From contig DXFV01000018.1 of assembly GCA_019114265.1 (NCBI GenBank), positions 1 to 36,367 of the forward strand: a stretch of DNA of 36,367 nt. The letters run 5' to 3'. Under the pieces are notes generated by a model. That model did no database searches and was not told the DNA's origin. It saw only the letters and a list, made by a program, of their open reading frames with translations. Shown here in pieces: positions 14,939 to 22,473 of the stretch (position 1 is its first letter; every line of letters begins with the position of its first letter). Origin of the DNA: Anaerofilum faecale (GTDB lineage Bacteria; Bacillota; Clostridia; Oscillospirales; Ruminococcaceae). The position numbers were made by a program, and so were the translations under genes.

Positions 14939-16046
14939 CGCTCCGCCCCCTCTCCCACGCCGCCCACACCTGGCGGCACATGTCCTCCAGGTCGCCGCAG
15001 GCCACCGCCCGCCCGTTTTCGTCCAGCGTCTCCCGCGCGCCGCCGGTGTCGTAGGTGACCACCGGCGTGCCGCAGGCCGCCGCCTCGAGGTTCACGGTGG
15101 GGAAGGTGTCGGCCCGGGTGGGGTTCACGAACACATCCGCCGCCGTGTACAGGGCGGCCAGCTCTTTTGGGTCCTCCACTGGCCCCAGCGCCAGCACCCC
15201 GGCCGGCGCCTGTTTTTGCTGTGCCGGCGACAGCCCCACCGCCGCCACCGCCCACTCGCTGCCCAAAAGGCCCGCCAGGCGGTATACGTCGGCAAGGCCC
15301 TTGTCGGGGCCCCAGCTGCCCGCCGCCGCCAGCGCCAGCTTTTTGCCCTTCAGGCCGTACCGGCGGCGGAAATCCCCGGCGGTGGGCCGAAAGATGCGCT
15401 TGTCCACCCGGTTCGGCACCACCCGGCGGGGGTATTCGGCCAGAAAGCTGGCCGCCGCCTGCCGTTCCAGCCAGCGGCAGGGAAACAGCAGCGTCATGTT
15501 CTCCACCCCGCAGAAGGCGGCCCGTTTGCGCACAAAGTTGCGGCGGCTCCTGTCGGCCACCAGACTGGCCGGATAGGACCGGCGCAGCGGGCACTCCCCG
15601 CACCCGGTGCGCCAGCGATTGCAGTTTGCGGGCAGGAAATGGGCGCAGTGGCCGGTGAAGGCCCAGCAGTCGTGCAGGGTCCAGAAGATGCGCTTTCGGC
15701 AGGTTTTCAGGTAGGAAAACAACATCTCCACGTTGATGTAATACCCGTGGAGATTGTGCATCCAGATGATGTCGGGGTCGTACCGGCGCACCTTGTCCAG
15801 AAAGCGCCGGGTGGCGCCGCGCCCGGCAAAGCCGTGGGCGTCGTCCAGGCGGGTGGCGGCGGCGTGCAGCCAGGCCTCGGCGGCGGTGCCGATGCGCCAG
15901 GTGTCCACGTCCGGGCAGCTGCGCGCGTCCCCGCGCCCGTAGGCCAGCACACACTCGTGCCCGGCCGTCTGCAATCGGCGGCAGGCGGCCGCTGCGATCC
16001 GCCCGGTGCTGCCGCCCGCCGTCACGTTGAGGAACAGGTATTTCAA
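14916..16046 (-). CDS. Glycosyltransferase family 4, cysteine-rich WcaC-like type
   Basis: A 376-residue GT-B fold enzyme. It starts with a TTG codon (16044-16046) overlapping the previous stop as TTGA; MKYLFLNVTAGGSTGRI is the expected N-terminus with the GGSTGR loop. A Cys-rich block (WTLHDCWAFTGHCAHF, 122-137, then Cys142, Cys149 and Cys152) is typical of one subgroup and may bind a metal or disulfide. The C-terminal domain has GSWGPDKG (243-250) and the retaining GT4 E-x7-E-like region VNLEAAACGTPVVTYDTGG (318-336) with Glu321. It adds a sugar from a nucleotide donor to the lipid-linked repeat unit on the inner membrane face. Donor and linkage unknown. Confidence 0.85.
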   Translation of the reverse strand: MKYLFLNVTAGGSTGRIAAAACRRLQTAGHECVLAYGRGDARSCPDVDTWRIGTAAEAWLHAAATRLDDAHGFAGRGATRRFLDKVRRYDPDIIWMHNLHGYYINVEMLFSYLKTCRKRIFWTLHDCWAFTGHCAHFLPANCNRWRTGCGECPLRRSYPASLVADRSRRNFVRKRAAFCGVENMTLLFPCRWLERQAAASFLAEYPRRVVPNRVDKRIFRPTAGDFRRRYGLKGKKLALAAAGSWGPDKGLADVYRLAGLLGSEWAVAAVGLSPAQQKQAPAGVLALGPVEDPKELAALYTAADVFVNPTRADTFPTVNLEAAACGTPVVTYDTGGARETLDENGRAVACGDLEDMCRQVWAAWERGRSDARHTGS

Positions 16047-17251
16047 GGCGTTTTCTTCCCTTCTTCCCGCAGCGCCTCCAGCATCTGTTCCAGACGCGAC
16101 AGATGGCGCTCGGCGGTGAACTCCTGTTCAAAGTATGCCCGGCCGCGCCGCCCGCAATCCGCGAAATCCTGCGGGCGGCGCACAAAATCGGCCAGCAGGG
16201 CGGCAAATCCCGCCTCGTCCCCCGCCGGCACGCACCGCCCGCAGCCGCTCTGTTCGATCACCTGCCTGCCCGCGCCGTCGATGGCGGCCAGCACCGGCTT
16301 GCCCGCCGCGAGGTAGGTCTGCAATTTCCCGGGCAATGTCTGGCCGATCATATCCCCGCCCCGCAGCGCCAGCAGGCAGGCGTCGGCCCGGCGGTAGAAG
16401 CCGCCGGTGCGCTCGGGCGGGCAGCTGCCGTGGAACTGCACCGCCTCGCCCAGGTCGAGCTGCCGCGCCAGCGCTTTGCACCGCTCCAGCTCGCTGCCGC
16501 CGCCCACGATGTGCAGCGTCCATCCGCCCCGCGCAAGGCGGGCGCAGGCGCGCAGCAGCAGGTCCACCTGCTGCACCTTGCCCACGTTGCCGATGAACAG
16601 AAAATCGATGTGGCCGTTCGGCGGTTTCACCGGCAGCGTTTCGGGCAGCGGCGCGTACTGGTACAGCAGCGGGAGGCGCCCGGCGTCCAGCCCGGCCGTG
16701 CGCACGAGATACTCCCGGAACGGCTCCGACGACACCGCCACGAGGTCGCACCGGCGGTAGATCCAGCGGCTGAGCCTGGCCACCGTGCCGAACAGCAGCC
16801 CGCCCTCCTCGAACCCCATCGCCTTCACGCTCTCCGGCCACAGGTCCATACAATACAAAAACAGCGGTTTGTGATACCGCTGTTTGAGCCGGATGGCGGG
16901 AATGGCCATCGTGACAGGCGACACCTGCCAGACATAGATCGCGTCGAAGTCCCGCCAGCGCAGAAAACCGGCCGCCAGCCAGCCGGACACCGCAAAGGAC
17001 AGATAGTTCAAGCTGCGCCACACCGGCCCGGTGCGCCGCGCGATGGTGGACACCCGGTACACCTGCGCGCCCTCGTACACCTCGCGGCGGCGGCGAAACC
17101 AGCGGTATTCGCGCGGGATGCGGCCGGTGGTGTAGTCGGGCAGGCCGGTGAGCACCGTGACCCGGTGCCCCCTCTGCACCAGCCGGCGCACAAGGTCGTT
17201 GACGGCGTAGATGTCGGGGGCAAAGCACTGGGTCACGATCAGCAGTTTCAT
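16043..17251 (-). CDS. Glycosyltransferase family 4, WbuB-like
   Basis: A 402-residue GT-B enzyme. Seen: MKLLIVTQCFAPDIYAVNDL (1-20), a family N-terminus in which the usual glycine loop is replaced by DIYAVND; FLYCMDLWPESVKAMG (131-146), a strong mark of the WbuB/WcaI-type N-acetylaminosugar transferases; IDFLFIGNVGKVQQVDLLL (215-233) for the donor-binding domain; and LPGKLQTYLAAGKPVLAAI (306-324). WbuB of E. coli transfers N-acetyl-L-fucosamine, but donor identity here is not predictable. It begins 7 bases after the initiating transferase and ends overlapping the next glycosyltransferase by four bases. Confidence 0.85.
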   Translation of the reverse strand: MKLLIVTQCFAPDIYAVNDLVRRLVQRGHRVTVLTGLPDYTTGRIPREYRWFRRRREVYEGAQVYRVSTIARRTGPVWRSLNYLSFAVSGWLAAGFLRWRDFDAIYVWQVSPVTMAIPAIRLKQRYHKPLFLYCMDLWPESVKAMGFEEGGLLFGTVARLSRWIYRRCDLVAVSSEPFREYLVRTAGLDAGRLPLLYQYAPLPETLPVKPPNGHIDFLFIGNVGKVQQVDLLLRACARLARGGWTLHIVGGGSELERCKALARQLDLGEAVQFHGSCPPERTGGFYRRADACLLALRGGDMIGQTLPGKLQTYLAAGKPVLAAIDGAGRQVIEQSGCGRCVPAGDEAGFAALLADFVRRPQDFADCGRRGRAYFEQEFTAERHLSRLEQMLEALREEGKKTP

Positions 17252-17258
17252 GGGCGCA

Positions 17259-17936
17259 TCAAACCTCCAGAATGGGGGCGGGAGACGCGGCGCGTCCCTC
17301 GCGGTAGCCGGCGCGGGACAGCACCGTCCGCACCGTGCGGCATGCCAGATGCAAATCCTGCGCGGGGCCGAGGCGGCGCAGATACTCGCGGTCCAGATGC
17401 AGCTTTTCGTAGTTGTCCAGCAGGTCGCGCCCGCTCACCTGCGCAAGGCCGGTGATGCCGGGACGCACCTGGTACACCCCATACCAGCGCCGCAGCAGGC
17501 GCATCTCGCGCTCGGTCCAGACCAGCGGACGCGGGCCGACCAGGCTCATCTCGCCGCGCAGCACGTTGAACAGCTGGGGCAGCTCGTCCAGACTGGCGCG
17601 GCGCAGGATGCGGCCCAGCGGGGTGATGTACCGATGCGCGTCGTCCAGCTGGGAGGTGGCGCAGCTGCGGGGGGCGGCGGCATGCATGGTGCGGAACTTG
17701 TACAGCCGGAAGCTGCGGTAGCCGATCCCCACCCGCGGCTGGCAGAACAGCACCGGCTCTGCGGGGGATTCCAGCTTGATGGCCAGGGCCACCAGCGCCA
17801 TCACCGGGGCGGCGGCCGTGAGCAGCAGCGCGGCGGCGAGGGTGTCGAAGGCGCGCTTGCAGCCCAGATATAGCTTCTGGGTGCGGTCCAGCCGCACCTG
17901 ATACGGAAGGGGCATCTGTTTATATGTGCGTTTCAA
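17259..17936 (-). CDS. Initiating polyprenol-phosphate sugar-phosphate transferase (PglC/WcaJ C-domain type)
   Basis: A 225-residue monotopic phosphoglycosyl transferase that moves a sugar-phosphate from a UDP-sugar to undecaprenyl phosphate, the first step of repeat-unit assembly. Seen: one membrane or re-entrant segment (about 30-53), LYKFRTM (78-84), the catalytic Asp-Glu in SLDELPQLFNVLRG (115-128), SLVGPRPL (131-138) and RPGITGLAQVSGR (158-170). It has only the catalytic domain, without the four-helix and CoA-binding-like part of long WcaJ/WbaP proteins. The start is a TTG at 17936, chosen because AAAGGAG lies 9 bases ahead; the alternative ATG is eight codons in. It is the first gene after the operon promoter. 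Confidence 0.92.
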   Translation of the reverse strand: MKRTYKQMPLPYQVRLDRTQKLYLGCKRAFDTLAAALLLTAAAPVMALVALAIKLESPAEPVLFCQPRVGIGYRSFRLYKFRTMHAAAPRSCATSQLDDAHRYITPLGRILRRASLDELPQLFNVLRGEMSLVGPRPLVWTEREMRLLRRWYGVYQVRPGITGLAQVSGRDLLDNYEKLHLDREYLRRLGPAQDLHLACRTVRTVLSRAGYREGRAASPAPILEV

Positions 17937-17986
17937 TCTGAATTTCTCCTTTCAAAGTCGCCCGCAACGGGCGCTTTCCCTTTGTG

Positions 17987-18015
17987 ATTGTAGGGTAGAA
18001 AAGAGGTGTTTTCAA
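17987..18015 (-). promoter_or_regulatory. Promoter of the exopolysaccharide operon
   Basis: Minus strand: TTGAAA (18010-18015), 17-base spacer, TACAAT (17987-17992). A small hairpin (CGCCCG-CAA-CGGGCG, 17959-17973) falls in the leader just before the ribosome site. Confidence 0.8.
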
Positions 18016-18060
18016 CGCTGCGGCAGCATTTTCCATGCACCAAATACTGGAAGGCGGGGA

Positions 18061-18096
18061 TAGAAAAAAGCGGCAGACCCTGTGGTCTGCCGCTTT
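18061..18096 (-). terminator. Terminator of the padR-HAAS-DUF4097 operon
   Basis: A 13-bp perfect stem (18067-18079 with 18084-18096) with a CTGT loop. Read on the minus strand it is followed by TTTCTA, and the stem closes with AAA/TTT pairs, giving CTTTTTTCTA. It lies 170 bases beyond the DUF4097 stop with repeat copy B in between. Confidence 0.75.
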
Positions 18097-18140
18097 GGCC
18101 TGCCGAAAAAATGGTTTTTGCGGGGTTTGTGTGAACCGGG

Positions 18141-18212
18141 GGCTTTCCCCCTCATCAGTCCCCCTGCGGGTGACAGCTTCCCCCCAGGGGAAAGCCTTCC
18201 CGCTGCGCGGAG
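18141..18212 (-). repeat. REP-like palindromic element, copy B (half element)
   Basis: Only the second half of copy A is present, inverted: CCCCCTCATCAG, then the TGCGGG/CCC hairpin, then CAGCTTCCCCCCAGGGG and AAGCC. The GACCTCATCC half is missing. The rest of 18016-18262 holds the terminator and no gene. Confidence 0.7.
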
Positions 18213-18262
18213 CCCTGCTGCTTGGAAACACACACAGGTCCCGGCAAAGGCGATCCGGTCTG

Positions 18263-19156
18263 TCAGCTGAAATTCACCGTGATGCTGCCCATCTCGGTCT
18301 CCAGATCGAACATCGGCGTGCCGGAGCCGTTTTTCTGGCGGGTCCCGGAGCCGAATTCCTGCCCGTCGATGGTCACGCTGCCCATCTCGGTCTCGATCTG
18401 CCAGCCGTACTGCTGCGGGCGGGGAATGTTCAGCTCGATGCCGCCCATCTCGGTGTCGGCCTCGGTGTATCCCGGCAGATCGCCGGTGAAGGTCACATCC
18501 CCCATCTCGGCGCTGAAAGAAGCGCTCTGTGCGGTGGTGTCGGTGATCACGATGCTGCCCAGCTCGGCGTCCGCCTCCAGCTTCTCCAGCGTGAACCCGC
18601 CGGCCTGGATGCTGGCCATCTCACTCTGCAGCTTGAGCGCCCTGGTGTTGTCGGGCGGGAGGATCAGCTCGGCCTTTGCATTTTTCGGCACCTGCGCCCT
18701 GTGCAGATCGGTGCACAGGTCGATCTCCAGCCATCCCTCGTCCGTTCTCCAGCGGACCCAGTTTTCCTGGATGTTCTGCACGCGCAGCACCGGCTCGCTG
18801 CCCGGCTCGCCCGCCTTCACCACCAGCTCGCACAATCCGGTCTCCACGTCGAACCGGTCGGCGGCGGACAGCGCATATTCGGTCCAGCCGTCGACTTCGA
18901 TGGGAGAGGAAACCGAGCTGTCTGTGCCCGGTTGAGAGGATACGCCGGAGGGGACGGAAACCGGACTGTCCGCTCCCTGCTGGGGGGAGAAGCTGGAGGG
19001 CGCGTGCGCGTCCCACCGTTCCACCCGCAGCATGCCGTTCTGCACCACCATGCTGGAGGGACGCCCGCCCATCGCAAAGGCTGCCACGCTCAGCACCACG
19101 CCCATACACAGCACGCCGGCGCCGGCCGCCAGAATCATCTTTTCCACACGCTTCAT
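18263..19156 (-). CDS. DUF4097 beta-helix-type membrane-anchored protein
   Basis: A 297-residue protein: an N-terminal hydrophobic anchor (about 8-30), a Ser/Pro/Gln-rich linker (52-85), then a repeat domain. In the last 130 residues a unit centred on EMGS recurs about every 20 residues: SEMASI, AELGSI, AEMGDV, TEMGGI, TEMGSV, TEMGSI. This is the pattern of DUF4097 putative adhesins, whose repeats stack as a beta-solenoid. It lies outside the membrane by topology. It is the third gene of an operon with a PadR regulator and a HAAS/DUF1700 protein, a trio commonly found together in Firmicutes and thought to respond to envelope stress. AAGGAAG precedes the ATG. Confidence 0.85.
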   Translation of the reverse strand: MKRVEKMILAAGAGVLCMGVVLSVAAFAMGGRPSSMVVQNGMLRVERWDAHAPSSFSPQQGADSPVSVPSGVSSQPGTDSSVSSPIEVDGWTEYALSAADRFDVETGLCELVVKAGEPGSEPVLRVQNIQENWVRWRTDEGWLEIDLCTDLHRAQVPKNAKAELILPPDNTRALKLQSEMASIQAGGFTLEKLEADAELGSIVITDTTAQSASFSAEMGDVTFTGDLPGYTEADTEMGGIELNIPRPQQYGWQIETEMGSVTIDGQEFGSGTRQKNGSGTPMFDLETEMGSITVNFS

Positions 19157-19185
19157 TCGTCACACTTCCTTTCTCTGCTCTTGAT

Positions 19186-19737
19186 TTATTCGTTGATCCA
19201 TCGTTCCATTTTTGCAAAGCCGCGCCGCAGCCAGCCAAAAGCGGCCCGCAGCAGCACCCATACGCCGCCGCTCCACACGATGCCCAGGCCCAGCACCGCC
19301 AGCGAAATGCCCGCCAGCAGCAGCGCGTCCATGCCGGCCGCCGCGATCTGGAACAGGGACAGCACCGTGCACACCAGGCCCACCAGCGCCATCACGACAC
19401 CGGCAACGGCAAACCCGAACACGCCGCCCAGAATGCCCAGCAGGAGGGGCGCGGCCACCAGTGCGATCAGCACCACCACGAGGATGCGCTCCACCCTGTG
19501 CGAACCGGGCCGCGGCGGCGGACTCCAGGTGCGCCGCCCCATCGGAGCGCCTGCGGTGGCGTGGATCTGGGCGGCCAGCTGCTCGGGGCTGCCCAGCTCG
19601 GCCAGCACCGCCTGCTCGTTCTCCGGGCCGGCCTCCTCCAGATATTCACGGTAATAGGTCATGGCGCTGTCGCGCTCTTCATACGGCAGATCGGCCAGAA
19701 GCTGTTCCAGCCGCTGCAAAAACTCTTGTTTTGTCAT
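19186..19737 (-). CDS. HAAS/DUF1700-family membrane protein
   Basis: A 183-residue protein. The first 60 residues are the HAAS domain: TKQEFLQRLEQLLADLPYEE (2-21), then YYREYLEEAGPENEQAVLAE and a LGSPEQLAAQI helix. A short basic/Pro linker follows, then four hydrophobic segments (about 85-108, 109-129, 137-153, 155-170). HAAS domains are thought to bind partner regulators, and in this operon it probably links the PadR repressor to the membrane state (inference). Its ATG overlaps the padR stop by four bases (ATGA), with GAGGTGG as ribosome site inside padR. The DUF4097 gene follows after 29 bases. Confidence 0.85.
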   Translation of the reverse strand: MTKQEFLQRLEQLLADLPYEERDSAMTYYREYLEEAGPENEQAVLAELGSPEQLAAQIHATAGAPMGRRTWSPPPRPGSHRVERILVVVLIALVAAPLLLGILGGVFGFAVAGVVMALVGLVCTVLSLFQIAAAGMDALLLAGISLAVLGLGIVWSGGVWVLLRAAFGWLRRGFAKMERWINE

Positions 19738-20051
19738 GATTCCACCTCATTAAATAGCACGGTGTGCACCTTTTTTTCATACTCCAGCCACTCCTGCCGG
19801 TACCTCGCCAGCTGCCCGCGTCCCTGCTCGGTGATGTGGTAATACCGGCGGTTCCGTCCGGCATAGGCCTGGTCGTAGGTCTCCAGGCAGCCGTCCTTTT
19901 GCAGCCGCCGCAGCACCGGGTACAGTGTGCTCTCGCTCACCGCCATCACATGCCGCACGTCCTGGGTGATCTTGTAGCCGTATGTGTCTTCGTTGCTGGC
20001 CACGCTCAGCACCAGTGCGTCCAAAAGCGCCGCGCCTGTATTGAATGCCAT
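19734..20051 (-). CDS. PadR-family transcriptional regulator
   Basis: A 105-residue winged helix-turn-helix protein. Seen: LDALVLSVASNEDTYGYKIT (10-29), ESTLYPVLRRLQKDGCLETY (40-59) with the classic S-T-L-Y-P-x-L-x-R-L core, then the wing RNRRYYHITEQGRGQLARY and a C-terminal dimerisation helix. It is first in the operon with HAAS and DUF4097 genes and overlaps the second by four bases. PadR proteins repress their own promoter; a long AT-rich palindrome over the -10 box at 20098-20122 is the probable site. AAAGGAGG precedes the ATG. Confidence 0.93.
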   Translation of the reverse strand: MAFNTGAALLDALVLSVASNEDTYGYKITQDVRHVMAVSESTLYPVLRRLQKDGCLETYDQAYAGRNRRYYHITEQGRGQLARYRQEWLEYEKKVHTVLFNEVES

Positions 20052-20097
20052 CTGCGTATCGCCTCCTTTGGATCACCGTCCAATACTGTTCCTTTTC

Positions 20098-20130
20098 TTA
20101 TATTATATGCAATATAATATAAAATGTAAA
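20098..20130 (-). promoter_or_regulatory. padR operon promoter with overlapping 25-bp palindrome
   Basis: Minus strand promoter: TTTACA (20125-20130), 17-base spacer, TATAAT (20102-20107). The sequence 20098-20122 is a perfect palindrome with 11-base arms and centre GCA; it covers the -10 box and most of the spacer. Binding there would block polymerase, as expected of an autoregulated PadR operon. Confidence 0.75.
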
Positions 20131-20153
20131 TATAGTATTATACAAATTTGCAG

Positions 20154-20191
20154 GCAAAAAAACAGCGCCTTCCACAAATGGGAAGGCGCTG
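20154..20191 (-). terminator. Terminator, identical hairpin to 1812-1840
   Basis: The stem 20163-20173 with 20181-20191 has a 7-base loop; on the minus strand it is followed by TTTTTTT. It lies downstream of the 20314-20763 gene. Confidence 0.85.
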
Positions 20192-20273
20192 ACCGGCTGT
20201 TGCTATCGTTGGCGGACTTGCGAAATGGGAAGCGCCCCGCCGCACAAAGCGAATCGCCTGCTGGACAGCCCAA

Positions 20274-20310
20274 CAGCCCGGCGGCAGGGCCGCCGGGCTG
20301 TATTTGTTTG
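20274..20310 (+). terminator. GC-rich hairpin with plus-strand T-tract
   Basis: CAGCCCGGCGGC (20274-20285) pairs perfectly with GCCGCCGGGCTG (20289-20300) around AGG, followed on plus by TATTTGTTTG. No plus-strand gene reads into it; it sits 14 bases past the stop of the minus-strand gene at 20314. The core equals the hairpin at 23602-23628. Confidence 0.45.
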
Positions 20311-20313
20311 ACG

Positions 20314-20763
20314 TTATTCAGCCAGGGAATTGCTTATTTCATGAAAATAGGAAACCTTCCCGTCTCGATCCAGTTCTATCTGGCCGGAATAATCCACGCT
20401 TTCGCCGTTTAGATCCACCGTAACCGTATAGGTATAGGTTTCCCCGCCGCCTTCTAACGCGACTTCTTTTACGACGGTCTCCACGCCTTTTTCTGCACAC
20501 AGCTTATCGTACTTATACGGTGTGCGGTTGGCTTTCAAGCTCTCCAGCATATCCTCACTGACCAGCGCGCCAAAAATCGCATCATATGTTTCGCCGTATG
20601 CCTGCGCATCAGAAGCGGAAGAATACCGGCCTTCGTAATCGCTGGTATAATAGTTCGTCAGGAATTCTTCTGCTGTATCCGTGTTCGTCTGTGCAGCGCT
20701 GCACACCATCAAAAAGGCGCACAGCACCAGCACCATTATGGAGAGTACCCTTCCAATTTTCAT
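20314..20763 (-). CDS. Small secreted protein of unknown function
   Basis: A 149-residue protein with a signal peptide (MKIGRVLSIMVLVLCAFLMV then CSAAQT). A cysteine at about 21 follows LMV, which is a poor lipobox, so secretion or a lipid anchor are both possible. The mature part starts with an acidic helix (DTAEEFLTNYYTSDYEGRY) and ends in a beta-rich stretch (ETYTYTVTVDLNGESVDYSG). This resembles the NTF2/DUF4878-type fold of small Firmicute exported proteins, though I cannot assign it. Base composition is somewhat richer in A/T than the neighbours. A possible -35 TTGACA (minus, 20860-20865) lies upstream but no good -10 is seen. Confidence 0.7.
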   Translation of the reverse strand: MKIGRVLSIMVLVLCAFLMVCSAAQTNTDTAEEFLTNYYTSDYEGRYSSASDAQAYGETYDAIFGALVSEDMLESLKANRTPYKYDKLCAEKGVETVVKEVALEGGGETYTYTVTVDLNGESVDYSGQIELDRDGKVSYFHEISNSLAE

Positions 20764-20878
20764 ACGCAGTTTCCCTTCATCCCCAAGCTCCGCTCAGGAA
20801 AAACTTATATCCATTTACCATCAGTCTTTAGCTTATTTCAAACCCTTTTCTTCCACATTTGTCAAGTATTTTTATCTA

Positions 20879-22045
20879 TTACGTATACGAATTTTCCACC
20901 GTCATCACGCACTCCCAATGCGGGTTCTCCTTTTTGGCCAGCGCGGCCACCTCGGCTTTCAGGCGGCAGACGGGCATCTCGAAGTCGTGCGGCACCACCA
21001 GGTCGAAGATCAGGTTGGTATGGGTGTGGCCGGGCACCATCCGCAGGTCGTGGATGGTCAGGCGGGGGTCGATGGATTTCACCGCGCGCGCCAGATAGTC
21101 GCGGGCATAGGCGGTCTGGCCGTCGCCGGTGACGATGGGGTCGTAGTGGATGATGACGTGCAGGCCGTCCTGCGCCAGAAAGCGGCGCTCGATCTGGTCG
21201 ATGACGTCGTGGCTGCGCAGCACGTCGCCGGCGGCGTCCATCTCCACATGCAGGCTGGCGAACCGCCGGCCGGGACCGTAGTCGTGCACGATCAGATCGT
21301 GGATGCCCAGCACGCCCGGGTATTCGCGGGTGACCTCCAGGATGTGGGCCACCAGTTCGGGGTCGGGCGCCTGGCCCAGCAGCGGCGCGATGGCGTCCTT
21401 GACCAGGCCCCAGCCGCTGTACAGGATGAACAGCGCCACCGCGAGGCCCATCCAGCCGTCCAGCTGCCAGTGGAAGGCCATCTGCAGCAGGGTGGCGGCG
21501 AGCACCGCGCCGGTGCTGATGACGTCGTTGCGGCTGTCGGCGGCGGTGGCCTCCAGTGCGGGAGAGGCGATCAGACGGCCGAGCTTGCGGTTGAAGGCGG
21601 CCATCCACAGCTTGACGAGGATGGACACCGACAAGATCACCACCGGCAGCACACCGGCCTCGATGGGCGCGGGATGGAGGATCTTTTCCACGCTGCTCTT
21701 CACCAGCTCGAGGCCGATCAGCAGGATCATCACGCTCACCGCCAGGCCCGACAGGTATTCGGTGCGCCCGTGGCCGTAGGGGTGCTCGGCGTCGGCGGGC
21801 TTGGCCGACATACGGAAGCCCAGCAGGGTGATGATGCTGGACGATGCATCGGACAAATTGTTCACGGCGTCGGCCGAGATGGCCACGCTGCCGGTGACGA
21901 TGCCGGCCAGGAACTTGAAGCCGCACAGCAGCAGGTTGCACACGATGCCCACCGCACCGGCCATGTTGCCGCAGGCCGTGCGGGATTCGGGGCGGGACAC
22001 ATCGGGGTAGCCGCGCACAAAGCGGCGCAGCAGGAATTCGGTCAT
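20879..22045 (-). CDS. Cation diffusion facilitator family metal exporter
   Basis: A 388-residue protein with six membrane helices in the first 225 residues and a cytosolic ferredoxin-like domain (about 225-310) plus a C-terminal extension. It exchanges protons for divalent metal ions, exporting the metal. Seen: VAISADAVNNLSDASSSI (54-71) in helix 2, HPYGHGRTEYLSGL (88-101), and ATAADSRNDVIST (166-178) in helix 5. The transport site is N62-x3-D66 plus D170-x3-D174, lacking the histidines usual for zinc, so manganese or iron is more plausible (inference). Downstream regions are His/Asp rich (VPGHTHTNLIFDLVVPHDFE). AAAGGAG precedes the ATG. A TATAAT at 22096-22101 (minus) may be its -10, with a weak -35. 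Confidence 0.92.
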   Translation of the reverse strand: MTEFLLRRFVRGYPDVSRPESRTACGNMAGAVGIVCNLLLCGFKFLAGIVTGSVAISADAVNNLSDASSSIITLLGFRMSAKPADAEHPYGHGRTEYLSGLAVSVMILLIGLELVKSSVEKILHPAPIEAGVLPVVILSVSILVKLWMAAFNRKLGRLIASPALEATAADSRNDVISTGAVLAATLLQMAFHWQLDGWMGLAVALFILYSGWGLVKDAIAPLLGQAPDPELVAHILEVTREYPGVLGIHDLIVHDYGPGRRFASLHVEMDAAGDVLRSHDVIDQIERRFLAQDGLHVIIHYDPIVTGDGQTAYARDYLARAVKSIDPRLTIHDLRMVPGHTHTNLIFDLVVPHDFEMPVCRLKAEVAALAKKENPHWECVMTVENSYT

Positions 22046-22180
22046 GGATGATTTCTCCTTTCAGTAAACAAAGCAATTTTTATACAATTTGGCATATTAT
22101 ATTCCGCGCACCGGGAAGTTGGCACAAAGGAAACCCGCCCTTCGCGCCGGTGGCGTTTTGGGGCGGGATGTGCTATACTT

Positions 22181-22387
22181 TCAGCTGCGGGGATGCAGGC
22201 GGCGCGGCTTTCCGTCCGGGTCGATCACCACGGTGTTGTCCAGCTGGGCTTTCAGGCTCTGCTTCATGGCGTCGATGTATTCGCGGCGCAGGGCAGCCTG
22301 CTCGGCCTTTTCCTCTTCGGTGAGGCCGGCGGCGGTGCGGCTCTTTTGGGCCAGCTGGCTGATGCGGCGGATCTTTTCCTCGGTCAT
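22181..22387 (-). CDS. DUF896/YnzC-family small cytosolic protein
   Basis: A 68-residue protein. The start at 22387 is set by AAGGAGGG just upstream. Seen: EEKIRRISQLAQKSRTAAGL (3-22), TEEEKAEQAALRREYIDAMK (23-42), then QLDNTVVIDPDGKPRR. This is the helical hairpin plus tail of the DUF896 (YnzC/YaaL-like) family found across Firmicutes. Bacillus YnzC is linked to the SOS-associated yneA operon, but the molecular role is not known. It has its own promoter (22427-22455). Confidence 0.9.
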   Translation of the reverse strand: MTEEKIRRISQLAQKSRTAAGLTEEEKAEQAALRREYIDAMKQSLKAQLDNTVVIDPDGKPRRLHPRS

Positions 22388-22426
22388 GGCGGTCCCTCCT
22401 TTTTTCGCCGTGCGGATATGCTGTAT

Positions 22427-22473
22427 ATGATACCACATCCCCCGCCACAATGCAAACGGGGCGCCCCGTTTGC
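22427..22473 (-). promoter_or_regulatory. Promoter of the DUF896 gene with a 22-bp perfect palindrome over its -35
   Basis: Minus strand: TTGCAT (22450-22455), 17-base spacer, TATCAT (22427-22432). The perfect palindrome 22452-22473 (arms GCAAACGGGGC/GCCCCGTTTGC) begins inside the -35 box and extends upstream, so it could be an operator. The rest of 22474-22738 holds no gene; an 18-base word CGTTTTGGGGCGGGATGT near 22515-22532 repeats one near 22154-22171. Confidence 0.55.
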
